A DNA stretch of 64,000 nucleotides, taken from NCBI GenBank assembly GCA_019119355.1, contig DWXE01000039.1, forward strand, positions 88,749-152,748, read 5' to 3'. Position numbers and translations under genes: made by a program. The DNA is from Candidatus Eisenbergiella merdigallinarum. Its GTDB lineage: Bacteria > Bacillota > Clostridia > Lachnospirales > Lachnospiraceae. The notes beneath the pieces were generated by a model. It was not told the origin of the DNA. It saw nothing but the letters and a program-made list of their open reading frames with translations, and searched no databases. Numbering within the stretch: position 1 is the stretch's first letter; each line of letters opens with the position of its first letter. This document shows, in pieces, positions 29,682-39,396 of the stretch.

Positions 29682-30620
29682 TCAGCTCTCCTCGAAGGAA
29701 AATCCGGCTTTGAAGGCCGGGGAAGAGAACGCTTCCCGGAAATCCTTCAATTCGTAGAGCCGGACGGGAGGAAGCTGTACCCGGCCGGTTTCCAGAAGCT
29801 TTAAGGCGGGTTCGAACGGGCCGCAGCGGCTTCCCACGATGGTGAGCTCATTGACCACCGCCTGGCTCATATTGATGGATGCGTTTCCTGCATAGGTGCT
29901 CTTGATGACGATGGTTCCCTTCTTGCGGACGAGGTTCATGGCGTCAGCGAGGCCGGATGGGGATCCGGTGGCGTCCACCACGAGTTCATAGCCTTCCGTT
30001 TCTCCCCGGGTCGCGGTTTTGGCAAAGCGGCTGAAGGTTTCCAGCTTTTCGGGATGGCGTCCGATCACCGTCAGGTCGATCCCGTTGAGCGCCAGCGCCT
30101 GGGCTACGAAGAGGGCAAGCCTGCCGTCCCCGATGACCGCGGCGTTTAAGTCGGGCCGTACATGCACCTGGTTCAAAATCTCCAGGGCGGCGGCCAGAGG
30201 TTCCGTAAAGATGGCGATCCGGGTGGGGAGCGAATCCGGCACCTCATGGAGGAGGCGGGTGGCGATGGTCATATACTCCGCGAAGCAGCCGTCGCGGCCC
30301 GTGAGGCCGATGACTTTGCGGTTCGTGCAATGATGGGGCCTTCCGGTTCTGCAGTAGATGCAGCGCCCGCATTCCTCATTCAGTTCTCCCACAACCCGTT
30401 TTCCCACAAGGGAAGGATCGGAAGAAGTGATCACTTTTCCGACAAATTCATGTCCCATGACGCCCCTGAAGTCGGGCTTGTACCCCTTTAAAACTTCTTT
30501 ATCGGTATTGCATACGGCGGAGAGGAGGATTTGCACCAGGCTCTCCCCTTCTCCTGGTTCCGGGATGGGGTAGTCTTCCCGGTAAACGGCATCCTTTCCG
30601 TCATAAAAAACTGCTTTCAT
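29682..30620 (-). CDS. Zinc-type alcohol dehydrogenase (MDR family)
   Basis: 312 residues from ATG 30620 with AAGGAG upstream; a longer in-frame start lacks a site. The GroES-like domain has VMGHEFVGKV and the structural zinc motif CGRCIYCRTGRPHHC. The NAD(P) Rossmann part has AVIGDGRLALFVAQ. Such enzymes oxidise sugars, polyols or alcohols. The gene is inserted, antiparallel, between mnmE and mnmG, which are usually adjacent; its substrate is unknown. Confidence 0.85.
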   Translation of the reverse strand: MKAVFYDGKDAVYREDYPIPEPGEGESLVQILLSAVCNTDKEVLKGYKPDFRGVMGHEFVGKVITSSDPSLVGKRVVGELNEECGRCIYCRTGRPHHCTNRKVIGLTGRDGCFAEYMTIATRLLHEVPDSLPTRIAIFTEPLAAALEILNQVHVRPDLNAAVIGDGRLALFVAQALALNGIDLTVIGRHPEKLETFSRFAKTATRGETEGYELVVDATGSPSGLADAMNLVRKKGTIVIKSTYAGNASINMSQAVVNELTIVGSRCGPFEPALKLLETGRVQLPPVRLYELKDFREAFSSPAFKAGFSFEES

Positions 30621-30762
30621 GGGTTCTCCTTTCCGGTTTTTTTCCATTTTATCACAGGAGAGCGCGGGGGTCAAAAGGGGGAGGGATCAAAAAACGTCTT
30701 TCTTCCCGGCGAAAGATGTTGTATGATAGGTTCAGATTAAGATGGAGACATAGGGTGAGACG

Positions 30763-32682
30763 ATGGATCAGATTGTAATCAGGACAGATGTATGCGTAGT
30801 AGGGGCGGGACATGCGGGCTGTGAGGCAGCGCTCGCCTGCGCCAGGATGGGATTGGAAACGGTGATTTTTACAGTGAGTGTGGACAGTATCGCCCTCATG
30901 CCGTGCAATCCGAATATCGGGGGATCTTCCAAGGGACATCTGGTGCGGGAAGTGGACGCCCTGGGCGGGGAGATGGGAAAGAATATCGACCATACCTTTA
31001 TCCAGTCCAAAATGCTGAACCTTTCCAAAGGCCCGGCCGTCCATTCCCTTCGGGCGCAGGCGGATAAGGCGGAATACAGCCGCAGGATGCGGATGATCCT
31101 GGAGAACCAGGAGCATCTGACCATCAAGCAGGCGGAAGTCTGCGAGCTTTTGACGGAGGACGCGGATCCGGAGGAGAGACGGAGGGGCGCGGACAAAAAG
31201 GTAACCGGGGTTCGGATTTTTACCGGAGCCGTCTACGAGGCGAAGGCGGTGATCCTCTGTACGGGGACTTATCTCAATGCCAGATGTCTCTGCGGGGAAT
31301 CCATTACCCATACCGGCCCCAACGGGCTGCAGGCGGCTGTGCACCTGACGGACTCCCTGAAAGAACTGGGAATCGGGATGCGCAGGTTTAAAACCGGGAC
31401 GCCGGCCAGAATGGATAAAAGGAGCATCGATTTTTCCAAAATGGAGGAACAAAAGGGGGACGAGAGGGTCGTTCCGTTCTCCTTTTCCACGGATCCGGAG
31501 GAAGTGCAGATCGGGCAGGAGTCCTGCTGGCTGACCTATACCAGCGAAAAGACCCATGAAATCATCCGCGCCAATCTGGACCGTTCCCCCATCTATGCGG
31601 GGATCATCGAGGGAACCGGCCCACGATACTGCCCATCCATCGAAGATAAAGTGGTGAAATTTGCGGAAAAGGATCGCCATCAGGTTTTCATCGAGCCTGA
31701 GGGGAGATATACCAACGAGATGTACGTGGGAGGGATGTCTTCTTCCCTTCCGGAAGATGTTCAGCTGGCCATGTATCGGACCGTTCCGGGACTGGAGCAC
31801 TGTAAAATCGTGAGAAACGCCTACGCCATCGAATACGATTGTATCGACGCCAGGCAGCTGTATCCCACGCTGGAATTCCGAAAGATTTCGGGGCTCTTTT
31901 CCGCCGGGCAGTTCAACGGGAGCAGCGGTTACGAAGAGGCGGCCGCTCAGGGTATTCTGGCGGGAATCAACGCGGGGAGAAAATGTCTGGATCAGGAACC
32001 CGTGATGATCGACCGGTCGGAAGGATATCTGGGTGTTCTTGTGGACGATCTGGTGACGAAGGACAACCGGGAGCCCTATCGGATGATGACATCCCGGGCG
32101 GAATACCGGCTTTTGCTCCGGCAGGATAATGCGGATCTTCGCCTGAGGGAAAAGGGATTTGAGGCGGGACTGATTTCGGAAGAGCAGATGCGCCATCTGG
32201 AAGAGAAGAAGCGGTCGATTGAAGAGGAAGTAAAGCGGCTTCAAAATACTGTCATCGGAGCTTCTTCGGCAAATCAGAATTTTCTGGAGCGGCATAACAG
32301 CGCGCTGCTGAAAACGGGCACCACGCTGGCGGAATTGATGTGCCGGCCGGAACTCTCCTATGAAGCACTGAAAGAAATCGATCCGGAGCGCGGGGAGCTG
32401 TCCCAGGAGGTTCTGGAACAGGTGGAAATCGAGATCAAATATCAGGGATACATCGAGCGGCAGCAGCGCCAGGTGGAACAGTATCGGAAGATGGAAAAGA
32501 AACGGATCCCGGACTCCATCGACTATGATGATGTGAAGAGCCTTCGCCTGGAAGCGCGGCAGAAACTCAAAGAGTTTCGCCCCGTTTCCGTGGGACAGGC
32601 CTCCCGGATTTCCGGGGTATCCCCTGCGGACATCTCGGTTCTTCTGGTCTATCTGGAACACGAATCCCGCAGGCAGCCATAA
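30763..32682 (+). CDS. mnmG: tRNA uridine 5-carboxymethylaminomethyl modification enzyme MnmG (GidA)
   Basis: 639 residues. The FAD-binding motif [17 protein letters not shown] is at the N-terminus; the conserved [21 protein letters not shown] follows. The C-terminal part has [18 protein letters not shown] and the GidA helical domain ([13 protein letters not shown]). It acts with MnmE on tRNA U34. Upstream is a GGTGAG site. Confidence 0.97.
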   Translation: MDQIVIRTDVCVVGAGHAGCEAALACARMGLETVIFTVSVDSIALMPCNPNIGGSSKGHLVREVDALGGEMGKNIDHTFIQSKMLNLSKGPAVHSLRAQADKAEYSRRMRMILENQEHLTIKQAEVCELLTEDADPEERRRGADKKVTGVRIFTGAVYEAKAVILCTGTYLNARCLCGESITHTGPNGLQAAVHLTDSLKELGIGMRRFKTGTPARMDKRSIDFSKMEEQKGDERVVPFSFSTDPEEVQIGQESCWLTYTSEKTHEIIRANLDRSPIYAGIIEGTGPRYCPSIEDKVVKFAEKDRHQVFIEPEGRYTNEMYVGGMSSSLPEDVQLAMYRTVPGLEHCKIVRNAYAIEYDCIDARQLYPTLEFRKISGLFSAGQFNGSSGYEEAAAQGILAGINAGRKCLDQEPVMIDRSEGYLGVLVDDLVTKDNREPYRMMTSRAEYRLLLRQDNADLRLREKGFEAGLISEEQMRHLEEKKRSIEEEVKRLQNTVIGASSANQNFLERHNSALLKTGTTLAELMCRPELSYEALKEIDPERGELSQEVLEQVEIEIKYQGYIERQQRQVEQYRKMEKKRIPDSIDYDDVKSLRLEARQKLKEFRPVSVGQASRISGVSPADISVLLVYLEHESRRQP

Positions 32683-32707
32683 GAATAAAAAGGAGAACAT
32701 ACGTTCT

Positions 32708-33433
32708 ATGTATGATTTGGGACAGTTTCGAAAAGATCTGCAGCAGTTTGACATACAGCTGACGCAACAGCAGGAAAACCAGTTTATCCGCTATTTTGAG
32801 TTGCTGACGGAATGGAATGAAGTCATGAATCTGACCGCCATTACGGATTTTGACGACGTTTTGAAAAAGCATTTTGTGGACAGCCTTTCCCTCGTCCGGG
32901 CATGGCCCCAGATCCGCGAAAGGAGTGCGGCTGTTATCGATATCGGAACCGGCGCGGGATTTCCGGGCGTTCCTCTGAAAATTGCATTTCCACAGATCAG
33001 GCTCACTTTGCTGGACTCCCTGCAGAAAAGAATTCGTTTTCTGAATGAACTCTCGACGGAACTGGGATTGCAGGATGTGGAGCTGATTCATGGAAGGGCG
33101 GAAGACTATGCGGCCCCTTCCAAAAAGCGCGAACAATATGACCTCTGCGTTTCCAGAGCGGTGGCCAATCTATCTACGCTTTCCGAACTCTGCCTTCCCT
33201 ATGTGAAAGAGGGAGGATATTTCATATCCTATAAATCCGAAAAGATAGCCGAAGAGGCGAAAGCGGCAGAACATGCCATTTTCCTGTTGGGGGGAAAGAT
33301 AGAAGGACAGAAGGAATTCATCCTTCCGGACAGCGATATCTATCGGAATCTCTTCATGATTCAGAAAGTGCGTTCAACTCCAAAACGGTTTCCGAGAAAA
33401 GCCGGAGCGCCTGCAAAAGATCCTTTGAAATAG
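32708..33433 (+). CDS. rsmG: 16S rRNA (guanine527-N7)-methyltransferase
   Basis: 241 residues. SAM motif I IDIGTGAGFPGVPLKIAFP near residue 78 is diagnostic, as are the N-terminal WNEVMNLTAITDFD and VSRAVANLSTLSELCLPY. It methylates G527 in the 530 loop of 16S rRNA. It follows mnmG by 25 bp in the usual order mnmE-mnmG-rsmG. Confidence 0.97.
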   Translation: MYDLGQFRKDLQQFDIQLTQQQENQFIRYFELLTEWNEVMNLTAITDFDDVLKKHFVDSLSLVRAWPQIRERSAAVIDIGTGAGFPGVPLKIAFPQIRLTLLDSLQKRIRFLNELSTELGLQDVELIHGRAEDYAAPSKKREQYDLCVSRAVANLSTLSELCLPYVKEGGYFISYKSEKIAEEAKAAEHAIFLLGGKIEGQKEFILPDSDIYRNLFMIQKVRSTPKRFPRKAGAPAKDPLK

Positions 33434-33465
33434 TAATAAAATAGTGTGCACAGGTTTATAAAAAA

Positions 33466-33481
33466 TGTTTCACGTGAAACA
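33466..33481. promoter_or_regulatory. parS: parS centromere site 1
   Basis: TGTTTCACGTGAAACA, the perfect 16-bp palindrome bound by ParB/Spo0J. It lies between rsmG and the hydrolase gene, near the start of parAB, as expected close to oriC. Confidence 0.97.
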
Positions 33482-33487
33482 TTAGAA

Positions 33488-33530
33488 AAACCGATTCAGT
33501 CTCTGAGGCCGAATCGGTTTTACTTTTATT
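33488..33530. terminator. Bidirectional terminator between rsmG and the hydrolase gene
   Basis: 10-bp stem AAACCGATTC (33488-33497) / GAATCGGTTT (33511-33520), followed by TACTTTTATTTT on the plus strand and by T-rich DNA on the minus strand. It serves two convergent genes. Confidence 0.8.
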
Positions 33531-34478
33531 TTATAAAAAGATGTGAAGCTGCTGAAGAGTGGCTTCGGGCTGTTCGATATGAGGAAAGTGGCCCGCATCG
33601 TCGATTCCGACTTTTTCGATGGCGCTGTTAAAATTGAGATAGTGGTCGGTAATCGTTTCGATCTCGCGCTGTCCTTTTCCGTAAACGATATAGATGCAGT
33701 GGTTGATCTCCCTGAGAGCATGAACAATTCCCGTATTCATATATCTCCCCACATAACTGGTATAGCTGTACTTCGCGTTGTAGTCCGGATAATGGGATGC
33801 TTCGGAATATGCCGTGACCATTTCTTCAGAAATCAAATGCGCATTGTAAAAAAAATCTTCTCTGAAATTCTGACGAAAGCTCTCCTTCGACGTCATCATG
33901 TTATAGATAAATGTTCCCAGGACAGGAAGATCCAAAAGAAACTTCATCAACCGGGTCTGGCGATTGGGAGAAAGGTTCAGACGGCTCAAACTCTGTGGAT
34001 TGAGTAAAATCACATCCTGAATGCATTCGGGATCATTATGACATGCCATAATCGCGATGGCAGAGGAGTCTCCGGATGCGACGATGTTCGTCTTTCTTCC
34101 AATTACATTTTTAGCAAAATCCAGAATCAACTGGACATAAAGATAATTGGTATAAGTCATATTGGGTTTGTCCGAAAGGCCATAACCGAGAAGATCGATG
34201 ACATAGACTTCATGATTCCGGGAAAGCTCATCCACAATTTTTCGATATTCGTATCCGGAACTTCCGACGAGCAAATCGTGGAGAAGAAGAAGAGGAGTTC
34301 CATTTCCCTTTTTCGTATATTTTATTTTTCCAAATCTCCATTCAAAATAGTTGGAATCATCTTCCTTCAAAATGTTTTTTAAAGTGCTGGTGGAAAAACA
34401 AAATCGGTTCACTGCGTGGAATGCCAGAGCGGTAACGGCGGAAAAAGCTGCAAGAGATGGAATCGTCTTTTTATTCAT
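33531..34478 (-). CDS. Alpha/beta hydrolase with N-terminal membrane anchor
   Basis: 315 residues from ATG 34478 with GGAGC-like upstream DNA. A hydrophobic N-terminus (SLAAFSAVTALAFHAV) may act as a signal anchor. The catalytic set reads LLLLHDLLVGS (oxyanion), GDSSA (nucleophile Ser near residue 140) and DAGHFPHIEQP (His near residue 294). It is on the minus strand between rsmG and parA and is flanked by two parS sites. Substrate unknown. Confidence 0.82.
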   Translation of the reverse strand: MNKKTIPSLAAFSAVTALAFHAVNRFCFSTSTLKNILKEDDSNYFEWRFGKIKYTKKGNGTPLLLLHDLLVGSSGYEYRKIVDELSRNHEVYVIDLLGYGLSDKPNMTYTNYLYVQLILDFAKNVIGRKTNIVASGDSSAIAIMACHNDPECIQDVILLNPQSLSRLNLSPNRQTRLMKFLLDLPVLGTFIYNMMTSKESFRQNFREDFFYNAHLISEEMVTAYSEASHYPDYNAKYSYTSYVGRYMNTGIVHALREINHCIYIVYGKGQREIETITDHYLNFNSAIEKVGIDDAGHFPHIEQPEATLQQLHIFL

Positions 34479-34574
34479 ATCAGGAATTTGCTCCTTTTCT
34501 CTTTGAAATTTAGAAATCTGTCTTCATTATACCATAGAAAGAAGTGAGATGATAGGAAAAATACAACTCTAAAA

Positions 34575-34590
34575 TGTTTCACGTGAAACA
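34575..34590. promoter_or_regulatory. parS: parS centromere site 2
   Basis: A second perfect TGTTTCACGTGAAACA, about 110 bp before parA. Two parS copies close together nucleate ParB spreading around the origin. Confidence 0.97.
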
Positions 34591-34703
34591 TCAAAACAAA
34601 ATTTATACAAAAAGGAGATAGTATTCCCCAAGCAGAAGTGATATAATCGAAAAGGTAATTAGCGAATGAGAAAAGTGTTTGTGTCAGTTCAATGGAGAAA
34701 AAG

Positions 34704-35471
34704 ATGAAGAACAGGGCAATCGCCGTCGCAAATCAGAAAGGCGGGGTCGGGAAGACTACGACCGCGATCAACCTTTCAGCTTCCCTGGCGGCAAAAGGGA
34801 AAAAAGTATTGGTCATCGATATGGACCCGCAGGGAAATACGACCAGCGGGTTCGGAGTAGACAAAAATGAACTGGAGAATACGGTTTATGAACTGATCCT
34901 CGGGGAATGTTCCATTCAGGAATGTCTGCTGAAAGATGTGATTGAGAACATTTCCTTAATTCCTTCCAATGTCAATCTTGCCGCAGCGGAGATTGAATTG
35001 ATCGGAGTAGAAAAGAAAGAATTTATTTTAAAAAATGAAGTGGACTGGATCAGAAATCAGTATGATTTTATTGTAATAGACTGTCCTCCGTCCCTGAATA
35101 TGTTGACGGTAAATGCCATGACGACGGCGGATACCGTTCTCGTGCCGATTCAATGCGAATATTATGCTCTGGAAGGACTCAGCCAGCTGATTCATACGGT
35201 AAATCTGGTCAGAGAAAGGCTGAACCCCACGCTGGATATCGAGGGAATCCTGTTCACCATGTATGATGCCAGAACCAATCTTTCCATGCAGGTGGTGGAA
35301 AATGTGAAGGATCATCTGAATCAGAAAATCTATAAAACGATGATTCCCAGAAACATCCGATTGGCGGAAGCGCCGAGCTATGGAATGCCGATCAATCTTT
35401 ATGATCCAAAATCGGCAGGAGCTGAGAGCTATATGGCGTTGGCGGACGAAGTGATCAAAAGGAAAGGATAA
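34704..35471 (+). CDS. parA: Chromosome partition ATPase ParA/Soj
   Basis: 255 residues from ATG 34704, which has GGAG six bases upstream; ATG 34692, in frame, is a possible earlier start. The deviant Walker A is ANQKGGVGKTTTAIN near the start, followed by DMDPQGNTTSGFG and the conserved PPSLNMLTVNAM. It works with ParB and parS in origin segregation. Co-transcribed with parB. Confidence 0.97.
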   Translation: MKNRAIAVANQKGGVGKTTTAINLSASLAAKGKKVLVIDMDPQGNTTSGFGVDKNELENTVYELILGECSIQECLLKDVIENISLIPSNVNLAAAEIELIGVEKKEFILKNEVDWIRNQYDFIVIDCPPSLNMLTVNAMTTADTVLVPIQCEYYALEGLSQLIHTVNLVRERLNPTLDIEGILFTMYDARTNLSMQVVENVKDHLNQKIYKTMIPRNIRLAEAPSYGMPINLYDPKSAGAESYMALADEVIKRKG

Positions 35472-35477
35472 GCGGAT

Positions 35478-36356
35478 ATGGCGAAAAGAGGTCTTGGAAA
35501 GGGATTGGATTCCCTGATTCCGTCCAATGTGATGGAAACGACAAAATCCCCTGCGCCTTCGAAAGAAAAGAATGAAGAGGGCGCTGTTGTCGTGAAGCTT
35601 TCCATGGTGGAGCCCAACCGGGAGCAGCCCAGAAAGAATTTTGATGAGGATTCGCTGCAGGAGCTGGCGGATTCCATCCGTCAATTCGGATTGCTGCAGC
35701 CGATTCTGGTACAGGATAAAAAGTCCTATTATGAAATCATAGCCGGGGAGCGCAGATGGCGTGCGGCCAAACTGGCAGGATTAAAAGAAGTCCCTGTTAT
35801 CATTCGAAATCTGACGGATCAGGAAGTGGTGGAAATCTCTCTGATCGAAAATATTCAGAGAGAAGATCTCAATCCCATCGAAGAAGCGCAGGCGTATAAA
35901 AGGCTTTTGGAAGAGTTTCATCTGAAACAGGATGAGGTGGCGGAGCGGGTCTCCAAAAGCAGAACTGCGGTGACGAACTCCATGCGGCTTTTGAAACTCT
36001 GCGAGCCTGTACAGAAAATGGTCGTGGATGGAATGATCAGTACGGGCCATGCGAGAGCGCTGCTGGCGATCGAGGATCCGGAACAACAGTACCTGATCGC
36101 GCAGAAGGTTTTCGATGAAAAACTCAGCGTGAGGGAAGTGGAAAAACTGGTTAAAAACCTGAACAAACCTCCCAAACCGGCAAAGACGGAGAACACCACG
36201 CTGAATGTGATTTATCAGGATATTTCGGAAAGGCTGAAACAGTCTCTCGGGACGAAGGTTTCGATCCAGGCAAAAGAAAACGGCGCCGGAAAAATAGAAA
36301 TCGAATTTTATAATCACGAGGATCTGGACAGGCTGTTGGAACAGATGACCCGCTAG
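35478..36356 (+). CDS. parB: Chromosome partition protein ParB/Spo0J
   Basis: 292 residues, six bases after parA. N-terminal MAKRGLGKGLDSLIP, the CTPase box GERRWRAAKLAG (about residue 93), a HTH (LKQDEVAERVSKSRTAVTNSM) and a C-terminal dimer domain. It binds the parS sites at 33466 and 34575. Confidence 0.97.
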   Translation: MAKRGLGKGLDSLIPSNVMETTKSPAPSKEKNEEGAVVVKLSMVEPNREQPRKNFDEDSLQELADSIRQFGLLQPILVQDKKSYYEIIAGERRWRAAKLAGLKEVPVIIRNLTDQEVVEISLIENIQREDLNPIEEAQAYKRLLEEFHLKQDEVAERVSKSRTAVTNSMRLLKLCEPVQKMVVDGMISTGHARALLAIEDPEQQYLIAQKVFDEKLSVREVEKLVKNLNKPPKPAKTENTTLNVIYQDISERLKQSLGTKVSIQAKENGAGKIEIEFYNHEDLDRLLEQMTR

Positions 36357-36386
36357 AGCATATTACAAACGAAAGGAAGGTTACAA

Positions 36387-36896
36387 ATGTCAAGTCCTCT
36401 GATGGAATATCTGGGGATCGCCGGAATGGACGTCGCATATCTGTTCATCGCGATTTTCGTCCTGCTGATCGCCATCATTGTTCTTTTGATCGTACAGATG
36501 GTCAAATACAGCAAGCTGAAAAAGAAGTACGAGAAATTTATGAAGGGGAAAGACGCAAAGAGCCTGGAACAGGATATTATCGCGCTCTTTGAAGATAATA
36601 AGTTTATTAAAAACGAGAACGAAAAGAATCGGAAGGATATTCGCGAAATTCTGAGACGGATGGAATACTGTTATCAGAAAATCGGACTGGTAAAATACGA
36701 TGCGTTCCAGCAGATGGGAGGAAAACTGAGTTTCTGTCTCTGCCTGCTGGATAACAAAAACAGCGGTTTCATTTTAAATTCCGTGCACAGCAGCGACGGC
36801 TGTTATTCTTATACGAAAGAAATCAAAAAAGGAGAGAGCGAAATTTCCCTCGGAGAAGAGGAGAAAAAGGCTCTGGATATGGCCATGGGATATTGA
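36387..36896 (+). CDS. DUF4446 membrane protein
   Basis: 169 residues. One N-terminal membrane helix (YLFIAIFVLLIAIIVLLIVQMV), then a basic coiled-coil stretch (KLKKKYEKFMKG...). The C-terminal part has YDAFQQMGGKLSFCLCLLD, the DUF4446 core. In Clostridia this gene is regularly placed between parB and serS. The function is not known; the place suggests co-expression with partition genes. Confidence 0.85.
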   Translation: MSSPLMEYLGIAGMDVAYLFIAIFVLLIAIIVLLIVQMVKYSKLKKKYEKFMKGKDAKSLEQDIIALFEDNKFIKNENEKNRKDIREILRRMEYCYQKIGLVKYDAFQQMGGKLSFCLCLLDNKNSGFILNSVHSSDGCYSYTKEIKKGESEISLGEEEKKALDMAMGY

Positions 36897-36928
36897 ATCC
36901 CAAAGCCGGATGAGGAGGAAAAGAAACG

Positions 36929-38215
36929 ATGATCGATATCAAATTTTTAAGGGAAAATCCGGATACGGTAAAGGAAAATATCCGCAAAAAATTTCAGGAT
37001 GAGAAGCTTCCCCTGGTGGATGAAGTGATCGAGCTGGATGCGGAGAGCAGAAAGACGCAGAAAGAAGCGGACGATCTGCGCGCGAACCGGAATAAGGTAT
37101 CCAAAGAAATCGGAGCGCTGATGGCACAGGGAAAGAAAGAAGAGGCCATGGCGAAGAAAGCGGAAGTCGCCGCAGGAGCAAAGCGCCTTGCCGAGCTGGA
37201 AGCGAAAGAGGAGGAGCTCCAGGGGAAGATTCTCAAAATCATGATGACGATCCCCAACATCATAGATCCGTCCGTCCCGATTGGAAAAAATGACACGGAA
37301 AATGTAGAAGTGCAGCGCTACGGCGATCCCGTTGTTCCGGATTTTGAAATTCCCTATCACACCGATATCATGGAGAGCTTTGAAGGGCTCGATCTGGACA
37401 GCGCCAGAAAAGTGGCGGGGAACGGTTTCTATTATCTGATGGGAGATATCGCCCGGCTGCATTCCGCTGTGATCGCTTATGCCAGAGATTTCATGATCAA
37501 CAGAGGATTTACTTACTGCGTTCCGCCCTTTATGATCCGCAGCAACGTGGTGACGGGCGTGATGAGCTTCGCGGAAATGGACGCCATGATGTACAAAATC
37601 GAAGGGGAAGATCTGTATCTGATCGGAACCTCCGAGCATTCCATGATCGGGAAATTCATCGATACGATCATTCCCGAAGAACAGCTTCCCAAAACGCTGA
37701 CCAGCTATTCCCCCTGCTTCCGGAAGGAGAAAGGGGCTCACGGCCTGGAAGAGAGGGGCGTGTACAGAATTCATCAGTTCGAAAAGCAGGAGATGATCGT
37801 TGTCTGCAGGCCGGAAGAGAGCATGATGTGGTTCGACAGGCTGTGGCAGAACACCGTGGATCTGTTCCGTTCCATGGATATTCCGGTGAGAACTCTGGAA
37901 TGCTGTTCCGGCGATCTTGCGGATCTGAAAGTGAAGTCCATAGACGTGGAGGCATGGTCCCCGAGACAGAAGAAGTATTTCGAGGTAGGAAGCTGTTCCA
38001 ATCTGGGAGACGCGCAGGCCAGAAGGCTTAAAATCCGGGTGAACGGCGAGAATGGGAAGTACTTCGCCCATACGCTGAACAATACGGTGGTAGCTCCTCC
38101 CCGGATGCTGATCGCATTTTTGGAAAACAATCTTCAGGCGGACGGATCCGTCAGGATCCCGGAAGTGCTCCAGCCTTATATGGGAGGCATGAAGGAAATC
38201 CGCAGGAAGAAATAG
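36929..38215 (+). CDS. serS: Seryl-tRNA synthetase
   Basis: 428 residues. The N-terminal coiled-coil tRNA arm spans about residues 30-105. Class II motifs: motif 2 CFRKEKGAHGLEERGVYRIH, motif 3 NNTVVAPPRMLIAFLEN. ATG 36929 follows AGGAGG. Attaches serine to tRNA-Ser. Confidence 0.97.
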   Translation: MIDIKFLRENPDTVKENIRKKFQDEKLPLVDEVIELDAESRKTQKEADDLRANRNKVSKEIGALMAQGKKEEAMAKKAEVAAGAKRLAELEAKEEELQGKILKIMMTIPNIIDPSVPIGKNDTENVEVQRYGDPVVPDFEIPYHTDIMESFEGLDLDSARKVAGNGFYYLMGDIARLHSAVIAYARDFMINRGFTYCVPPFMIRSNVVTGVMSFAEMDAMMYKIEGEDLYLIGTSEHSMIGKFIDTIIPEEQLPKTLTSYSPCFRKEKGAHGLEERGVYRIHQFEKQEMIVVCRPEESMMWFDRLWQNTVDLFRSMDIPVRTLECCSGDLADLKVKSIDVEAWSPRQKKYFEVGSCSNLGDAQARRLKIRVNGENGKYFAHTLNNTVVAPPRMLIAFLENNLQADGSVRIPEVLQPYMGGMKEIRRKK

Positions 38216-38260
38216 GACAGGATACTATATGACATCCATTCAGAATGAGAGGTGGAATTC

Positions 38261-39142
38261 TTGCACAAATTTTTGAGGGCAGTGGGCTTCAGCGAATATA
38301 CGGAAAAAAAGCAGATTCAGCAGCTGATCCGGGAAGTGATCCTCCATGCGGATGAGCGCAGCTACACGACCAGAAACGGGAACAGCCTGTATGCAGAATT
38401 CGCCAAAAATTTTTCGGATGAAATCGGGGTGGCTGTGTGCGGAGAATTCGATGAAGAGGATAATTATTCCTTCGACTACTATTATCCCTATCTGCAGTCG
38501 AAAATCGTGAGCACCAGCGAGGATATTTCTGTCGAACGCCATGCGGCTCTGGAATCCTTTGCAGGAATCTGCGAGGATCCGAAGGTGGGAGTTTCCCTGA
38601 TTTTCTATCTGCAGAACAGGATCGCCTATCTGAAACACCTGAACGAAGGGAATCTTCCCGTAAAGGGAACTTCCCTGAACCTGTCGGCCCTTTCCTGCGA
38701 CGGAACGATCATGATGCCCATTCGCAAGACGGAGTGGCAAAAGAAGAAAATACAGAAGGACGCGGTGACCAGAAACCGCCTGATCCAGGCGGCCAGGGGC
38801 GGCGACGAGGACGCCATCGAAAGCCTTACCCTGGAAGATATGGACACATACACCACGATTTCCAGAAAAATTCAGAAGGAAGACGTTTTCAGCCTGGTGG
38901 ACACCTATTTCATGCCCTATGGGGTGGAATGCGATCAGTATTCCATCCTGGGTGAAATTCAGGAATGTTCTTCCGTAAAAAACAGCCTGACCGGGGAAGA
39001 GGTTTCCGTCATGCAGGTGTGCTGCAACGACCTGAACCTTCAGGTCTGCATCAACAAAAAGGATCTGCTGGGGGAACCCGCCGCAGGCAGGAGATTCAAG
39101 GGATCCATCTGGCTCCAGGGATTTATCAATTATCCGAATTGA
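38261..39142 (+). CDS. DUF3881 family protein
   Basis: 293 residues with a TTG start at 38261, preceded by AGAGGTGG. N-terminus MHKFLRAVGFSEYTEKKQIQ is typical of DUF3881, a Lachnospiraceae-restricted family of unknown function. No membrane segment or catalytic motif seen. It is the last gene of the partition/serS block before tRNA-Arg. Family recall is from memory. Confidence 0.8.
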   Translation: MHKFLRAVGFSEYTEKKQIQQLIREVILHADERSYTTRNGNSLYAEFAKNFSDEIGVAVCGEFDEEDNYSFDYYYPYLQSKIVSTSEDISVERHAALESFAGICEDPKVGVSLIFYLQNRIAYLKHLNEGNLPVKGTSLNLSALSCDGTIMMPIRKTEWQKKKIQKDAVTRNRLIQAARGGDEDAIESLTLEDMDTYTTISRKIQKEDVFSLVDTYFMPYGVECDQYSILGEIQECSSVKNSLTGEEVSVMQVCCNDLNLQVCINKKDLLGEPAAGRRFKGSIWLQGFINYPN

Positions 39143-39149
39143 AAAATGT

Positions 39150-39178
39150 TTGACAAACGAAGAGAGAATTGCTATAAT
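39150..39178 (+). promoter_or_regulatory. SigA promoter of tRNA-Arg
   Basis: TTGACA (39150-39155), 17-base spacer, TATAAT (39173-39178): consensus promoter 45 bp before the tRNA gene. Confidence 0.85.
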
Positions 39179-39222
39179 ATATAAAGTGTTTCTGCCGAAT
39201 ATCGAAGGGAACACGGAAATGA

Positions 39223-39299
39223 GTTTCTGTAGCTCAGCAGGATAGAGCGTTCGCCTCCTAAGCGAAAGGCCGGCGGTTCGAATCCGCCCAGGAACGCCA
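39223..39299 (+). tRNA. tRNA-Arg(CCT), CCA encoded
   Basis: A full cloverleaf: acceptor GTTTCTG/CAGGAAC, D arm AGCTCAGCAGGATAGAGC, anticodon stem TTCGC/GCGAA with loop CTCCTAA (anticodon CCT), and T arm GGCGG-TTCGAAT-CCGCC. Ends GCCA with encoded CCA. Reads AGG codons. Confidence 0.95.
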
Positions 39300-39308
39300 G
39301 CATACGAT

Positions 39309-39344
39309 CGCGGAAGATTTTTTACGAAATCTTCCGCGTTTTTC
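39309..39344 (+). terminator. Rho-independent terminator of tRNA-Arg
   Basis: 12-bp stem CGCGGAAGATTT/AAATCTTCCGCG with a TTTACG loop, followed by TTTTTCG. Confidence 0.88.
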
Positions 39345-39396
39345 GTATAGAAAATAAATCCCCCGCTCTGCGGGGAGAAGGCAGATATCACGGGAA

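Noticed and set aside
29682..30620. Glucose/sorbitol-specific dehydrogenase call
   Set aside because: Zinc motifs define only the MDR family; the substrate cannot be read from the sequence.
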